Part shown: positions 56,483 through 64,000 of the stretch, piece after piece
Numbering within the stretch: position 1 is the first letter of the stretch
Layout: each line of letters starts with the position of its first letter
Source: Pseudomonadota bacterium
Lineage (GTDB): Bacteria > Desulfobacterota > Binatia > Binatales > Binataceae
DNA: 64,000 nucleotides
Assembly: GCA_021324855.1 (NCBI GenBank)
Contig: JAJPIG010000004.1
Location: forward strand, 1 to 64,000
Direction of reading: 5' to 3'
Notes under the pieces: model-generated
What the model was told of the DNA's origin: nothing
The model's input: the letters and a program-made list of their open reading frames with translations, nothing else
Database searches by the model: none
Program-made: the position numbers and the translations under genes

Positions 56483-57799
56483 ATGTCGATGAAGGGCGTT
56501 TCCATTGGCAGCCTCGTGCAGCCCGACCGGGTGCATCGAAGTCTCTACGTCGATCCGGAACTCTTCGAGCGTGAGCTCGATCAAATTTTCGGTCGCGCCT
56601 GGCTTTACGTCGGCCATGAAAGCCAGGTGCCGAACCCCGGCGATTACATCACCACGCAGCTCGCCCGTCAGCCGGTGATCATGGTCCGGCACACCGATGG
56701 AGCCATCCGGGTGTTGCACAATCGATGCTCTCATCATGGGTCGATGATCGCCGGCGACCGATGCGGCCACGTGGCCAGCGTCTTCACCTGCATGTATCAC
56801 GGCTGGACGTTTCGCACCGACGGCTCCCTGGTTGGCGTACCGGTTCCCGAAGATTACGAAGGCACGGGGTTCGATGTGCGCAACCCGCGCAATGGTCTCG
56901 GGAGCGTCGCGCGGGTTCACAATTACCGGGGTTTCGTTTTCGCGAGCCTGGCGGCCGAGGGTCCTGAATTCACGCAGTTCGCGGGCGGCGCGTTGCTGGG
57001 CTTCGACAACATGATCGATCGCGCGCCAGACGGCGTTGAAGTGGCGGGCGACTGTTTCCGGGTCATCCAGCACTCGAACTGGAAAATCTTTCTCGAAAAC
57101 ATGTTCGACAACGTCCATCCGCGGATCGTGCATCAGTCATCGGCGCGCGGCGCGAAAACGGCGCAGCAGCGCTTCCCCGCGGGCGCCGCGAATCACATCA
57201 GCCTCGAGACCTTTCGGCTGCTGGCGCTCGATCAAAGCTTTATGCAACGGCTCGAAATCGAGAATTACCCGTGGGGCCATTCGAATATGTCGGGCTTCGT
57301 GAGCCCGCGCGGCCAAGATGCCGAATGGCTCGCTTATGAGGCGGTGCTGCGCGAGCGACACGGCGAGGAACGGGCCGAACAAATTCTTTCGCGCAACTTC
57401 CATCACACGATGATCTATCCGAGCGCGGTGCTGCAGCCATCCTTTCAGCAGCTTCGGATCGTGAAGCCGATCGCCGTTGATCGCACGCAGATCGACATCT
57501 GGCTGTTTCGATTGAAAGGCGCGCCAAAGATCGTCTTTCGCAAGGCGCTGTCATACGCGAACGGCGCCAACTCACCGTCGAACATGGTGAGCGCCGACGA
57601 CTTCGAATCGTACTACCGGGTGCATCAGGGGCTCGCCGGGCCGGGGTCTGACTGGGTCATTCTGAGCCGTCAGATGGGCCGCGATGTGGTCGAGAACGGC
57701 ACGGTCCGCACGCGGGTTGGATCGAGCGAAGCGTCGCAGCGCAATCAATTCCAAGCGTGGCGCCGCTACATGATTGATGAAGACGGAGACGCGCGATGA
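56483..57799 (+). CDS. Rieske non-haem iron oxygenase, alpha subunit
   Basis: 438 residues from the ATG at 56483, eight bases after AGGAG; the track's longer start extends into low-quality sequence. The Rieske cluster is RCSHHGS ... TCMYHGW, the C-x-H and C-x2-H pair. The mononuclear iron site is within NWKIFLENMFDNVHPRIVHQ, with Asp and two His. Ring-hydroxylating oxygenases insert both atoms of O2 into an aromatic ring. Coupled to the beta subunit by a four-base overlap. Ferredoxin and reductase genes are absent from the window. Confidence 0.93.
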   Translation: MSMKGVSIGSLVQPDRVHRSLYVDPELFERELDQIFGRAWLYVGHESQVPNPGDYITTQLARQPVIMVRHTDGAIRVLHNRCSHHGSMIAGDRCGHVASVFTCMYHGWTFRTDGSLVGVPVPEDYEGTGFDVRNPRNGLGSVARVHNYRGFVFASLAAEGPEFTQFAGGALLGFDNMIDRAPDGVEVAGDCFRVIQHSNWKIFLENMFDNVHPRIVHQSSARGAKTAQQRFPAGAANHISLETFRLLALDQSFMQRLEIENYPWGHSNMSGFVSPRGQDAEWLAYEAVLRERHGEERAEQILSRNFHHTMIYPSAVLQPSFQQLRIVKPIAVDRTQIDIWLFRLKGAPKIVFRKALSYANGANSPSNMVSADDFESYYRVHQGLAGPGSDWVILSRQMGRDVVENGTVRTRVGSSEASQRNQFQAWRRYMIDEDGDAR

Positions 57800-58287
57800 G
57801 CCCGGCGAAACTCCCCTCGATCCGTGTTTTCGAGGAATTTCTGTTCCGCCAGGCGGACCTGCTCGATAGCCGAAACTGGGACGACTGGATCGCTCTGTTT
57901 GCCGACGACGGGGTCTATTGGATGCCGCTTAAACCGGAGCAGCAGGATGCCGAGAACTACCCGTCGATCTTTTTGGAGGACAAGGCCCTGATGGCGGCAA
58001 GGGTCGCACGGCTTCGCGATGCCAACGCATGGGGGCAACAGCCGCCGACGCGGACCGTCCATTTGATCGCCAACGTCCGGCTCGACAGCGGAAACGGCAA
58101 CGGCGACATCGTCGTGCGATCGAACTTCACAGTTGCCGAATTCCGCCGCGACGTGCTGCGCCATCATGCGGGAACATACACGCATCACCTGCGCCGGGCG
58201 GGCAAGAGCTTTCGCATTGCGATGCAGCGTGTGGATTTGATCAACTGCGACGGCGTCCACGAGTACAACCTGCAGGTGTTCATCTAA
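57796..58287 (+). CDS. Ring-hydroxylating oxygenase beta subunit
   Basis: 163 residues, the usual length. FLFRQADLLDSRNWDDWIAL and DDGVYWMPL are the standard N-terminal blocks, with NVRLDSGNGNGDIVVRSNFTV in the middle. The SnoaL/NTF2-like fold packs with the alpha subunit in an alpha3beta3 or alpha2beta2 assembly. It overlaps the alpha gene (ATGA). Confidence 0.92.
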   Translation: MSPAKLPSIRVFEEFLFRQADLLDSRNWDDWIALFADDGVYWMPLKPEQQDAENYPSIFLEDKALMAARVARLRDANAWGQQPPTRTVHLIANVRLDSGNGNGDIVVRSNFTVAEFRRDVLRHHAGTYTHHLRRAGKSFRIAMQRVDLINCDGVHEYNLQVFI

Positions 58288-58546
58288 AATGACATTTGGG
58301 ATATCGGCGCGATCGCGACGTTTTTGCCATGTCGAATCGCTTGGCCAACGTGAGCGATATTCGGCCGAACGATGAGTTTTACTCACTGAAGCGCGGATTG
58401 TAGCTGGAGCGGAGAACGCCAGGAGCACGTCGTCCGGCAGGTAGCGTGATCCTGAAACGGCATGCTCGCGTTGCGGCGCCGCTTCTGGCGGCCGCAGCGT
58501 CTTCCTGTCATCTGAGGCGCCGCGGGACGACGCTCGCGCGAAGCGT

Positions 58547-59182
58547 TCAGCTTCGGGGTTTGGCCGCTACAAATACGTAATGATATTTGAGCGGTGTTTT
58601 TTCACTCGCGCGGAGTCCTACCGCTTCTAGCCGTCGACGCCCTTCAGTGGGGCTGTAGACATGGTCGCGGGGAGGTCCCACAGGCCGGGCGACTTCGGAG
58701 TTCCAGTCGACGACCAACGCCGAACCGCCCGGCTTGAGCATCGCGGCCAAATCCTTTAGAGCCTCGTCGCCCAGCTCGTGGAGCACGTTGATTGCCAGGA
58801 TGCGCTCCGCGCTCGCCTCAAGCGCCATCTCTCCTGTAAGCGTCGGCTTGAGGTTGTGAAGTTCACGGATAGCCGGTTTGGCCTTGAGCATCTCAAGCAT
58901 CTGCGGTTGCTCGTCCAAAGCGATGACCTCGAGATCCGGTCGGCGGCGCGCGAGCTCGATTGCAAACGTGCCAGTGCCGGTCCCGAAATCGATTACCCGC
59001 GCGCTTGCCGGCGCCTCAAGCAACTCGATCAGCCGGTCGGGCGGGATGTAATCCAGACGAGCCGGATCGTCGAGCAATGCCGCCCGCGCCGGATCGAAGC
59101 GTTCAGGCTGACGCGCGCCGTGCCGATCTCCGTGGTGATGGCTATGCCGATGCTCGCTGTGGTCTTTCTGGGGATGACTCAT
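58547..59182 (-). CDS. Class I SAM-dependent methyltransferase with His-rich N-terminus
   Basis: 211 residues. An unusual N-terminus (HSEHRHSHHHGDRHG) precedes the methyltransferase fold: VIDFGTGTGTFAIELARR is the SAM loop, then VIALDEQPQMLEML. The His-rich tail may bind metal. It lies seventeen bases after the sulfurtransferase gene on the same strand and is probably in its operon. Methyl acceptor unknown. Confidence 0.82.
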   Translation of the reverse strand: MSHPQKDHSEHRHSHHHGDRHGARQPERFDPARAALLDDPARLDYIPPDRLIELLEAPASARVIDFGTGTGTFAIELARRRPDLEVIALDEQPQMLEMLKAKPAIRELHNLKPTLTGEMALEASAERILAINVLHELGDEALKDLAAMLKPGGSALVVDWNSEVARPVGPPRDHVYSPTEGRRRLEAVGLRASEKTPLKYHYVFVAAKPRS

Positions 59183-59199
59183 AACTAGTGTTATGCGGG

Positions 59200-60093
59200 T
59201 TAATCCTTTTCGATCGGCAGCGATTCATCTTTCGCCCACTCGCCCATCGAACCATCGTAAAGTGTGAGCCGATCGTGGCCGAGTTGATATAACAAAAACA
59301 AATCAATCGTCGCTGAAATTCCACCGCCGCAGTAACATATTACAGCTTTCGATTTTTCGATTCCGGCTGCGTCAAACCTTGCCCGTGCTTGAGTCGGAGG
59401 CACAAATGCTTTCGTTTTGGGATCGAGCAGAGTTCCTGCGGGTACGTTCACATTGCCCGGAACCCGGCCGGGACGACCGTAGCGACTGGGGGTCTTGCCA
59501 CTATGCAAATCCGGAGGCAATGCATTTACAATAACGGTGGCAGGATTTTTCAGCTCTGCCAGCACCTGATCCTTGGCCACGACCATACCTGGACGCGCGC
59601 GAGAGATAAATTTGGCCGGTGGATACTTGCACGGCTCGGTCGCAACTGGGCGTCCTTCGGCCTTCCACTTATCCCAACCTCCGTCCAAAACCGCCGCATC
59701 GTCGAAGCCAAACGCACGCAGCATCCACCACACTCGCGTCGCCCACATTATGCTTCCCGCACTGTAGAGAACGACTCGAGACGTTTCGCCCACACCATGA
59801 CGCGACATAGCGGCGGCGAAATGGTCTGCCGACGGCATCATGAACCGGAGCCTCGTACTGTTGTCCGAAAGCTCCCCCTGTATATCGAGGAACCCGGCGC
59901 CCGGAATATGTCCGGCATCATAGTCGGCTTTTCCGCTAACGATGAGATAGGGCAGATCGCTGCCCTGTTCGGCAGGCTTCAAGTGTGTCGTACAATCGAA
60001 TATACGCAGGTTAGGATCGCCGAGATGCGCCTGAAGCCAGTCGGTTTGCACGATGCTTTTGGGATCGCGATATTCGATATGTTCGTTTGCCAT
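59200..60093 (-). CDS. Two-domain sulfurtransferase (rhodanese)
   Basis: 297 residues. The N-terminal inactive-type domain includes GHIPGAGFLDIQGEL; the C-terminal one has the active-site loop ICYCGGGISA with the catalytic Cys. It transfers sulfane sulfur from thiosulfate or 3-mercaptopyruvate to cyanide or other thiols. Loop CYCGGGI fits thiosulfate or mercaptopyruvate enzymes, not decided. Upstream of the methyltransferase gene in one operon. Confidence 0.92.
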   Translation of the reverse strand: MANEHIEYRDPKSIVQTDWLQAHLGDPNLRIFDCTTHLKPAEQGSDLPYLIVSGKADYDAGHIPGAGFLDIQGELSDNSTRLRFMMPSADHFAAAMSRHGVGETSRVVLYSAGSIMWATRVWWMLRAFGFDDAAVLDGGWDKWKAEGRPVATEPCKYPPAKFISRARPGMVVAKDQVLAELKNPATVIVNALPPDLHSGKTPSRYGRPGRVPGNVNVPAGTLLDPKTKAFVPPTQARARFDAAGIEKSKAVICYCGGGISATIDLFLLYQLGHDRLTLYDGSMGEWAKDESLPIEKD

Positions 60094-60480
60094 GACCTGC
60101 TCCTAAACGATCGTCGACCGCCAGCCGAGGAGCGGGGTTGCACCTACAACGATTCTCCAAAAATCCAGTCTGAAGCGCTTTGCTGATGCGCGGTGGCCGC
60201 TCTCACATTGAGGCTTGAAATTGCTTTTCAAGTCAGACTACCAATGCCGCCACTCGGCCGACAAGCTGCTCGATTGTCGAAGAGAACGCTGTGCCGCAAG
60301 TCTCCGCGGGTCCCCGTGATCATCAAGAGAAAGACCGTGACAAACACATCAGAGCGAGTCACCGGACAGTTCCCGCATTCCGTGCCGCTCCAGATAAGGC
60401 AAACTCGGATTCACGTGAGCAGGAACAGCGGAACTAAATAGAGCGGGACGAGCAGGCAGCGCGGCGGCGGTAGCGAAGAT
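60094..60480. other. Gene-free region
   Basis: About 390 bases. An 82-codon plus-strand ORF is open but has low protein likeness and no ribosome-binding site. Presumably holds the promoter of the sulfurtransferase operon. Nothing else seen. Confidence 0.5.
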
Positions 60481-61347
60481 TTATTCCGCGTCGAGCGCCC
60501 TTACAGCGTCGGCGTCGAGTTCGAGTTCGAGCGCGCCCATGTTTTCCTCGAGGTGCGTGATCGATGACGTGCCCGGGATCGGCAGCATCACCGGGGAATG
60601 CTGCAGTAGCCAGGCGAGCGCAACCTGCGAAGGAGTCGCGTTGTGTTGCGACGCGATCTTCGTCAGGATCCCACGGCGTTTCGCGATCGAACCGGCCCCG
60701 AGAGGACACCAGGGAATGAAGCCGAGCCCGTCGCGCTCGCAGGCCGCAAGCACTCCTTCCGAGGAACGATCGGAGAGATTGTAGAGGTTCTGCACCGAAA
60801 CGATCGGCACGATCACACGAGCTCGTTTGAGTTGCGCGAGGCTCACGTTCGAGAGGCCGACATGGCGGATCTTGCCGGCGGCGCGAAGCTCGGCAAGCGC
60901 TCCGACTGAATCATCGAACGGCACCCGATCATCCGGGGTGTGCAATTGGTAAAGATCGATCCGATCGAGACGCAACCGGCGCATACTGCCCTCGCAGGCC
61001 TGCTTCAGATGAGATGGATGGCCGTCGGGTACCCATCGCCCGGGCGCCGGCCGTGTGTAGCCGCCCTTGGTTGCAATCACGAGATCGGACGGGTAGGGAT
61101 GCAGCGCCTCGGCGATCAACTGCTCCGAGATATCCGGTCCGTAAGAGTCGGCGGTATCAATGAGATTGACGCCGAGCGAGACCGCGCGGCGCAATAGCAG
61201 CTTGGCCTCAACCGCATCGCGCGGCGGACCCCAGACGCCGGGGCCCGTCACCCGCATCGCGCCGAACCCCAGCCGGTTAACGATCAAATCGCCGCCGATA
61301 CAGAAGGTCGGCGAGTAGGAAGGCAGGTTGCGCTTGTTAGAGGCCAC
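60481..61347 (-). CDS. Aldo/keto reductase
   Basis: 288 residues. NLIDTADSYGPDIS holds the catalytic Asp-Tyr, LVIATKGGYTRP the Lys and LYQLHTPDDRVP the His, the complete AKR tetrad. NADP-binding segment near PIPGTSSITHLEENM. The family reduces aldehydes or ketones to alcohols; substrate not assigned. Confidence 0.92.
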   Translation of the reverse strand: MASNKRNLPSYSPTFCIGGDLIVNRLGFGAMRVTGPGVWGPPRDAVEAKLLLRRAVSLGVNLIDTADSYGPDISEQLIAEALHPYPSDLVIATKGGYTRPAPGRWVPDGHPSHLKQACEGSMRRLRLDRIDLYQLHTPDDRVPFDDSVGALAELRAAGKIRHVGLSNVSLAQLKRARVIVPIVSVQNLYNLSDRSSEGVLAACERDGLGFIPWCPLGAGSIAKRRGILTKIASQHNATPSQVALAWLLQHSPVMLPIPGTSSITHLEENMGALELELDADAVRALDAE

Positions 61348-61628
61348 CGTGCGATTCCCGCGGGGCTCGACCAGTCATCCGGCAGCTCACCCTCGCGGTC
61401 AAATTAAAGGTGCATCTTCCAGAGTAAGAGCCCGTCTGAAATGTGACAAGCGGGGAAGGTGCTCGACCAGGAATTAGCGCTCACGTGCGTTGCTGCGGAA
61501 ACGTGTGCTGGATTGTCTATTTCAAGCCCACGACGGAAGGGGCGGCGCATAAAGCGCGTCCCGGATCGCCAGCCAAGAGACCGGCGCCCATCAGATCTTC
61601 TCGGTTCTTCCGACGCTCGGAGATCCAA

Positions 61629-62306
61629 CTAAAGCATCGCATCCCAGGCGCTGCGCTGCAGTTGCGCCCAGCATCGAGCTTCCAGCACGAAATCTTCGCG
61701 GTCGCGATCGGTTGGAGCCAATTCCAGAAGCAGTTCGTGGCCTTCTTCGGAATGTGCGCGGTCTTCTTCGACGTGGACGGAAAAGAATCGCAGCGCGTCG
61801 GGTTTCATCCCATAGTGTCGGGTCAGGCCATCGTAGAGTCTTTGGCACACGTTGGAAAAGATGCCTTCGCCGAGATATCCCGGAATTCCGCAGAAGCGGA
61901 TCTTTCTCGTCATCACAATCCAATATTCGGCGTTGAAGGCGCGCACTGCGGCCGGCGCCATCGAACGTTCGAGCTCCGAGCGCTGATGATTAAGTCCGCG
62001 CTCCCAGAATTCGAACAGCAGCTCGGCATGGCCCGCAGTATGGCTGTGGAGTCCAAGCGCCTCTTCAGCGAAAGCGTGCGCGAGCTTGACTGAAGCGGCA
62101 GGTTGAAGGGCGGCGAGATTAACGAAGCCGGTGGCGGTAAAGACATCGGCATCGCGCACCGTCATGTGGTAGTTGCAGATTGCGATCCGATCAAGCTGGG
62201 CTTTGTTCGCTTTGCCTTTTTCAACCAGTTCGACAATCGGCGATTGATGATAACCAAATTCGCTGCGAATTTTGTCCAACTCCCGCCAGAAGGATTGCAC
62301 ATCCAT
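61629..62306 (-). CDS. Heme-oxygenase-like (TenA/PqqC/CADD-superfamily) protein
   Basis: 225 residues from the ATG at 62306, which has GGAGAG upstream; the start at 62336 is an alternative. All-helical. AEEALGLHSHTAGH and HVEEDRAHSEEGHE are the Glu/His/Asp-rich helices expected to hold a diiron or haem site as in the CADD and PqqC-like enzymes. Reaction unknown. Confidence 0.75.
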   Translation of the reverse strand: MDVQSFWRELDKIRSEFGYHQSPIVELVEKGKANKAQLDRIAICNYHMTVRDADVFTATGFVNLAALQPAASVKLAHAFAEEALGLHSHTAGHAELLFEFWERGLNHQRSELERSMAPAAVRAFNAEYWIVMTRKIRFCGIPGYLGEGIFSNVCQRLYDGLTRHYGMKPDALRFFSVHVEEDRAHSEEGHELLLELAPTDRDREDFVLEARCWAQLQRSAWDAML

Positions 62307-62537
62307 GATTGGCTCTCCGATACCCAGCAGATTCATCTTGGCGGAATTTTTATAGCTCAGAATTCATGCTCCTCGGTAACGCGGCGATATGCCTGGAACC
62401 AGTACGAAGCGCGAGATTCAGAAATCAGCGCCCCGCAGCATGGCGGAGCAGCTTTTCGATGCGGCGGGTCCGGATTTGCCGGCGGCAGGCTTTCCGGAAA
62501 GAGAATGAGCCGCCGCTGATGTTTCCCGGAACTTGAC

Positions 62538-62567
62538 GGGAGCGTCCATCGGGCGATGGACGCTCCC
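62538..62567. terminator. Long hairpin downstream of the DUF1329 gene
   Basis: GGGAGCGTCCATCG-GG-CGATGGACGCTCCC is a perfect 14-bp inverted repeat nine bases beyond the DUF1329 stop. No T-tract on either side, so it may act as a stabiliser, a bidirectional terminator or a Rho-assisted site. Confidence 0.55.
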
Positions 62568-62575
62568 GCGCCGAA

Positions 62576-63898
62576 CTATTGCATGATCTGAGAGAGGCCG
62601 CGGACGCTCGAATAACGGCCGATGTCGGTGAAATCGTGGTCGTCGGCGTTCGCACAATCCTGGTTGACGAAGAAACCATGATGGCCGAAGTCGACGTGAG
62701 TGAGATGCGAGTTCTGCACGTCGATCATCACACCCCATCCGTTGTTCGACCAGACGGGACCCTCGCCTGGAACCACGACCACGCCACCTGGATCGTAATC
62801 GACTTTCCAGAGCCTTTGGTTCTCGTCATAGATATCGCCCCAGATCGAATCGTACATCTGCTTGTCGATATAGAGGCGTTTCTTGCCGTAGCAGTAGCCC
62901 TTGCTCTCCGACGGGATGCGGGTGACGTCGAGTACGAAGGAGTTCCGCACCTCCCATTTGCCGACTTCGGGCTTGGGATAAAAGATGGGCATGTAGAACG
63001 CGGAATCCTGCGACGAAAGATAGGGATCCGGTTTGATCATCTCCAGCACGCCGCGGTCGCCAACGTACCGGCCGTCAAAACGAGTGGGATTGCCATTGAA
63101 GGTCGAATGACGCGTGTCGTCGATCGCGAAATCCGAACCGAGCGCCGGACTGCATCGCGCGGCGCTCGACAGCCTGAGCGTGCGCCGAAGCGCCGGGATG
63201 AAGAGGAAGGTGTCTTCGGTGCGGGTCAGGTCATCGTAGTAGACGCTCAGCAGCGAGGTATAGCGCGCCTGTTCGGGTTTCTGGATCTGGAAGAACTGCG
63301 TGTTGTACATCCCCTCGCCCTTGGGATCGGTCGGCGTAACGCCGGCATCGCTGCGATGCGAGAAGATGCGGTTGACGAGCCACCATTGGTCGCCGGAGAT
63401 ATTGCCCAGGCGATCTTCGAATACGAAGCGCCCGTCGGCCGTGCATAACATCCACGGCACGTACGCGTACCAGGTGTCGATCAGCAGTTTCCATCCTTGC
63501 AGCGGCGGCTTCGGATCGGGAAACGGCAGGCCGGCGACGTAGCCGCTGATGGTGCGGCGGCCGTCGGGCAGGTTCACAATCTGAACCTGGCGGCTGTACT
63601 TCTCGGTCGCATCGATGAAGCTTTGCGGCGGATGATAATCGTGCGTTCGGTCTACGACCATTTGGAAATTCGATGGGAAGCGGAAATTGTAGGTGCCGGC
63701 GAACAGCGCCTGCATCCCGTCGGTCATGTAGTTCTTGTACTGCTGCCAGTTCTGCGGCGTGATGACGGTTCCTTCGGGAATCGGCTGCTCCATCGCCTCC
63801 GATTCCGCCGCGCGCGCGAGGCACGGAAGGAAAACCACTGCCACGACAAGCCCGAAAATCGGGACAAGTCGCCGTAGAGCGCTGCCTTGGAAATCCAC
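62576..63898 (-). CDS. DUF1329-domain secreted protein
   Basis: 440 residues. The GTG at 63898 is chosen because AGGAG lies about nine bases upstream and the protein then begins with a signal peptide (LVPIFGLVVAVVFLPCLARA); the track ATG at 63949 precedes the ribosome-binding site. VITPQNWQQYKNYMTDGMQA and FIPALRRTLRLSSAARCSPA are DUF1329 features; the latter block usually follows ER-RKAP-like sequence. DUF1329 proteins are thought to be periplasmic lipid- or hydrocarbon-handling proteins in outer-membrane lipoprotein-like fold. Expected in hydrocarbon degraders. Confidence 0.85.
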   Translation of the reverse strand: MDFQGSALRRLVPIFGLVVAVVFLPCLARAAESEAMEQPIPEGTVITPQNWQQYKNYMTDGMQALFAGTYNFRFPSNFQMVVDRTHDYHPPQSFIDATEKYSRQVQIVNLPDGRRTISGYVAGLPFPDPKPPLQGWKLLIDTWYAYVPWMLCTADGRFVFEDRLGNISGDQWWLVNRIFSHRSDAGVTPTDPKGEGMYNTQFFQIQKPEQARYTSLLSVYYDDLTRTEDTFLFIPALRRTLRLSSAARCSPALGSDFAIDDTRHSTFNGNPTRFDGRYVGDRGVLEMIKPDPYLSSQDSAFYMPIFYPKPEVGKWEVRNSFVLDVTRIPSESKGYCYGKKRLYIDKQMYDSIWGDIYDENQRLWKVDYDPGGVVVVPGEGPVWSNNGWGVMIDVQNSHLTHVDFGHHGFFVNQDCANADDHDFTDIGRYSSVRGLSQIMQ

Positions 63899-64000
63899 TC
63901 GAATATTCTCCTCAAAGTAGAATTTTTCGCCCGCGGTTGGCAGGCCCATGAGTTCGATGAGAATAACAGAGCAGGCACAGCGAACTAAGAGGTCATTTAA

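Overview
The window is GC-rich bacterial DNA, densely coded on both strands, with signal peptides, beta-barrel proteins and an RND pump that point to a Gram-negative cell. There is no rRNA or universal marker to place it. The gene mix is typical of soil-dwelling, hydrocarbon- or aromatic-degrading lineages such as Candidatus Binatota or nearby Desulfobacterota/Acidobacteria-like genomes: four luciferase-like (LLM) flavin or F420 monooxygenases, several alpha/beta hydrolases, a CaiB-type CoA transferase, a hydantoinase B/acetone carboxylase-like protein, a Rieske oxygenase, extradiol-type dioxygenases and DUF1329. That placement is inference.

Layout. 1-4.4 kb: a ModE-like regulator (HTH plus periplasmic-binding-protein-like domain, running off the left edge) faces a predicted operon of an outer-membrane barrel and a molybdate/tungstate ABC transporter. 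4.4-5.2 kb holds a decayed gene whose motifs resemble uracil-DNA glycosylase-like proteins. 5.2-14.2 kb: a MetE-like TIM barrel, an LLM monooxygenase, an RND pump with its adaptor, and a large alpha/beta hydrolase-domain protein. 14.4-22.7 kb: a large secreted SBBP/choice-of-anchor protein, a CPA2 antiporter, a CoA transferase, a small AT-hook-like protein and an alpha/beta hydrolase.

22.7-32.1 kb is a complete and unusual kdp potassium-uptake locus: a tiny upstream ORF, kdpF, A, B, C, a small four-helix membrane protein, a KdpD protein lacking its kinase half, a separate PAS histidine kinase, and an NtrC-type sigma-54 activator in place of KdpE. A good -24/-12 sigma-54 promoter with dyad sequences behind it lies just upstream of kdpF. 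This fits an Nif/Ntr-style control of Kdp and is the most interesting system in the window.

32.1-44.9 kb looks catabolic: a HyuB-like protein fused to an acetone-carboxylase-gamma-like zinc domain, an operon of two LLM oxygenases and two alpha/beta hydrolases, then a toxin-antitoxin module, an amidohydrolase, an F420-type LLM enzyme and a DODA-family dioxygenase. Oxygenation to esters or lactones followed by hydrolysis is a plausible theme.

44.9-45.7 kb contains a possible structured RNA and a tRNA cluster (Pro, Arg, His, Lys). 46.2-50.7 kb: a zinc-finger methyltransferase, a secreted phosphoesterase with repeated Ig-like modules, and a membrane protein. 50.9-64 kb: a two-domain VOC protein, polysaccharide deacetylase, excisionase-like HTH protein, GAF sigma-54 activator, gluconokinase with RidA, a Rieske oxygenase alpha/beta pair, a methyltransferase with sulfurtransferase, an aldo-keto reductase, a heme-oxygenase-like protein and a DUF1329 protein.
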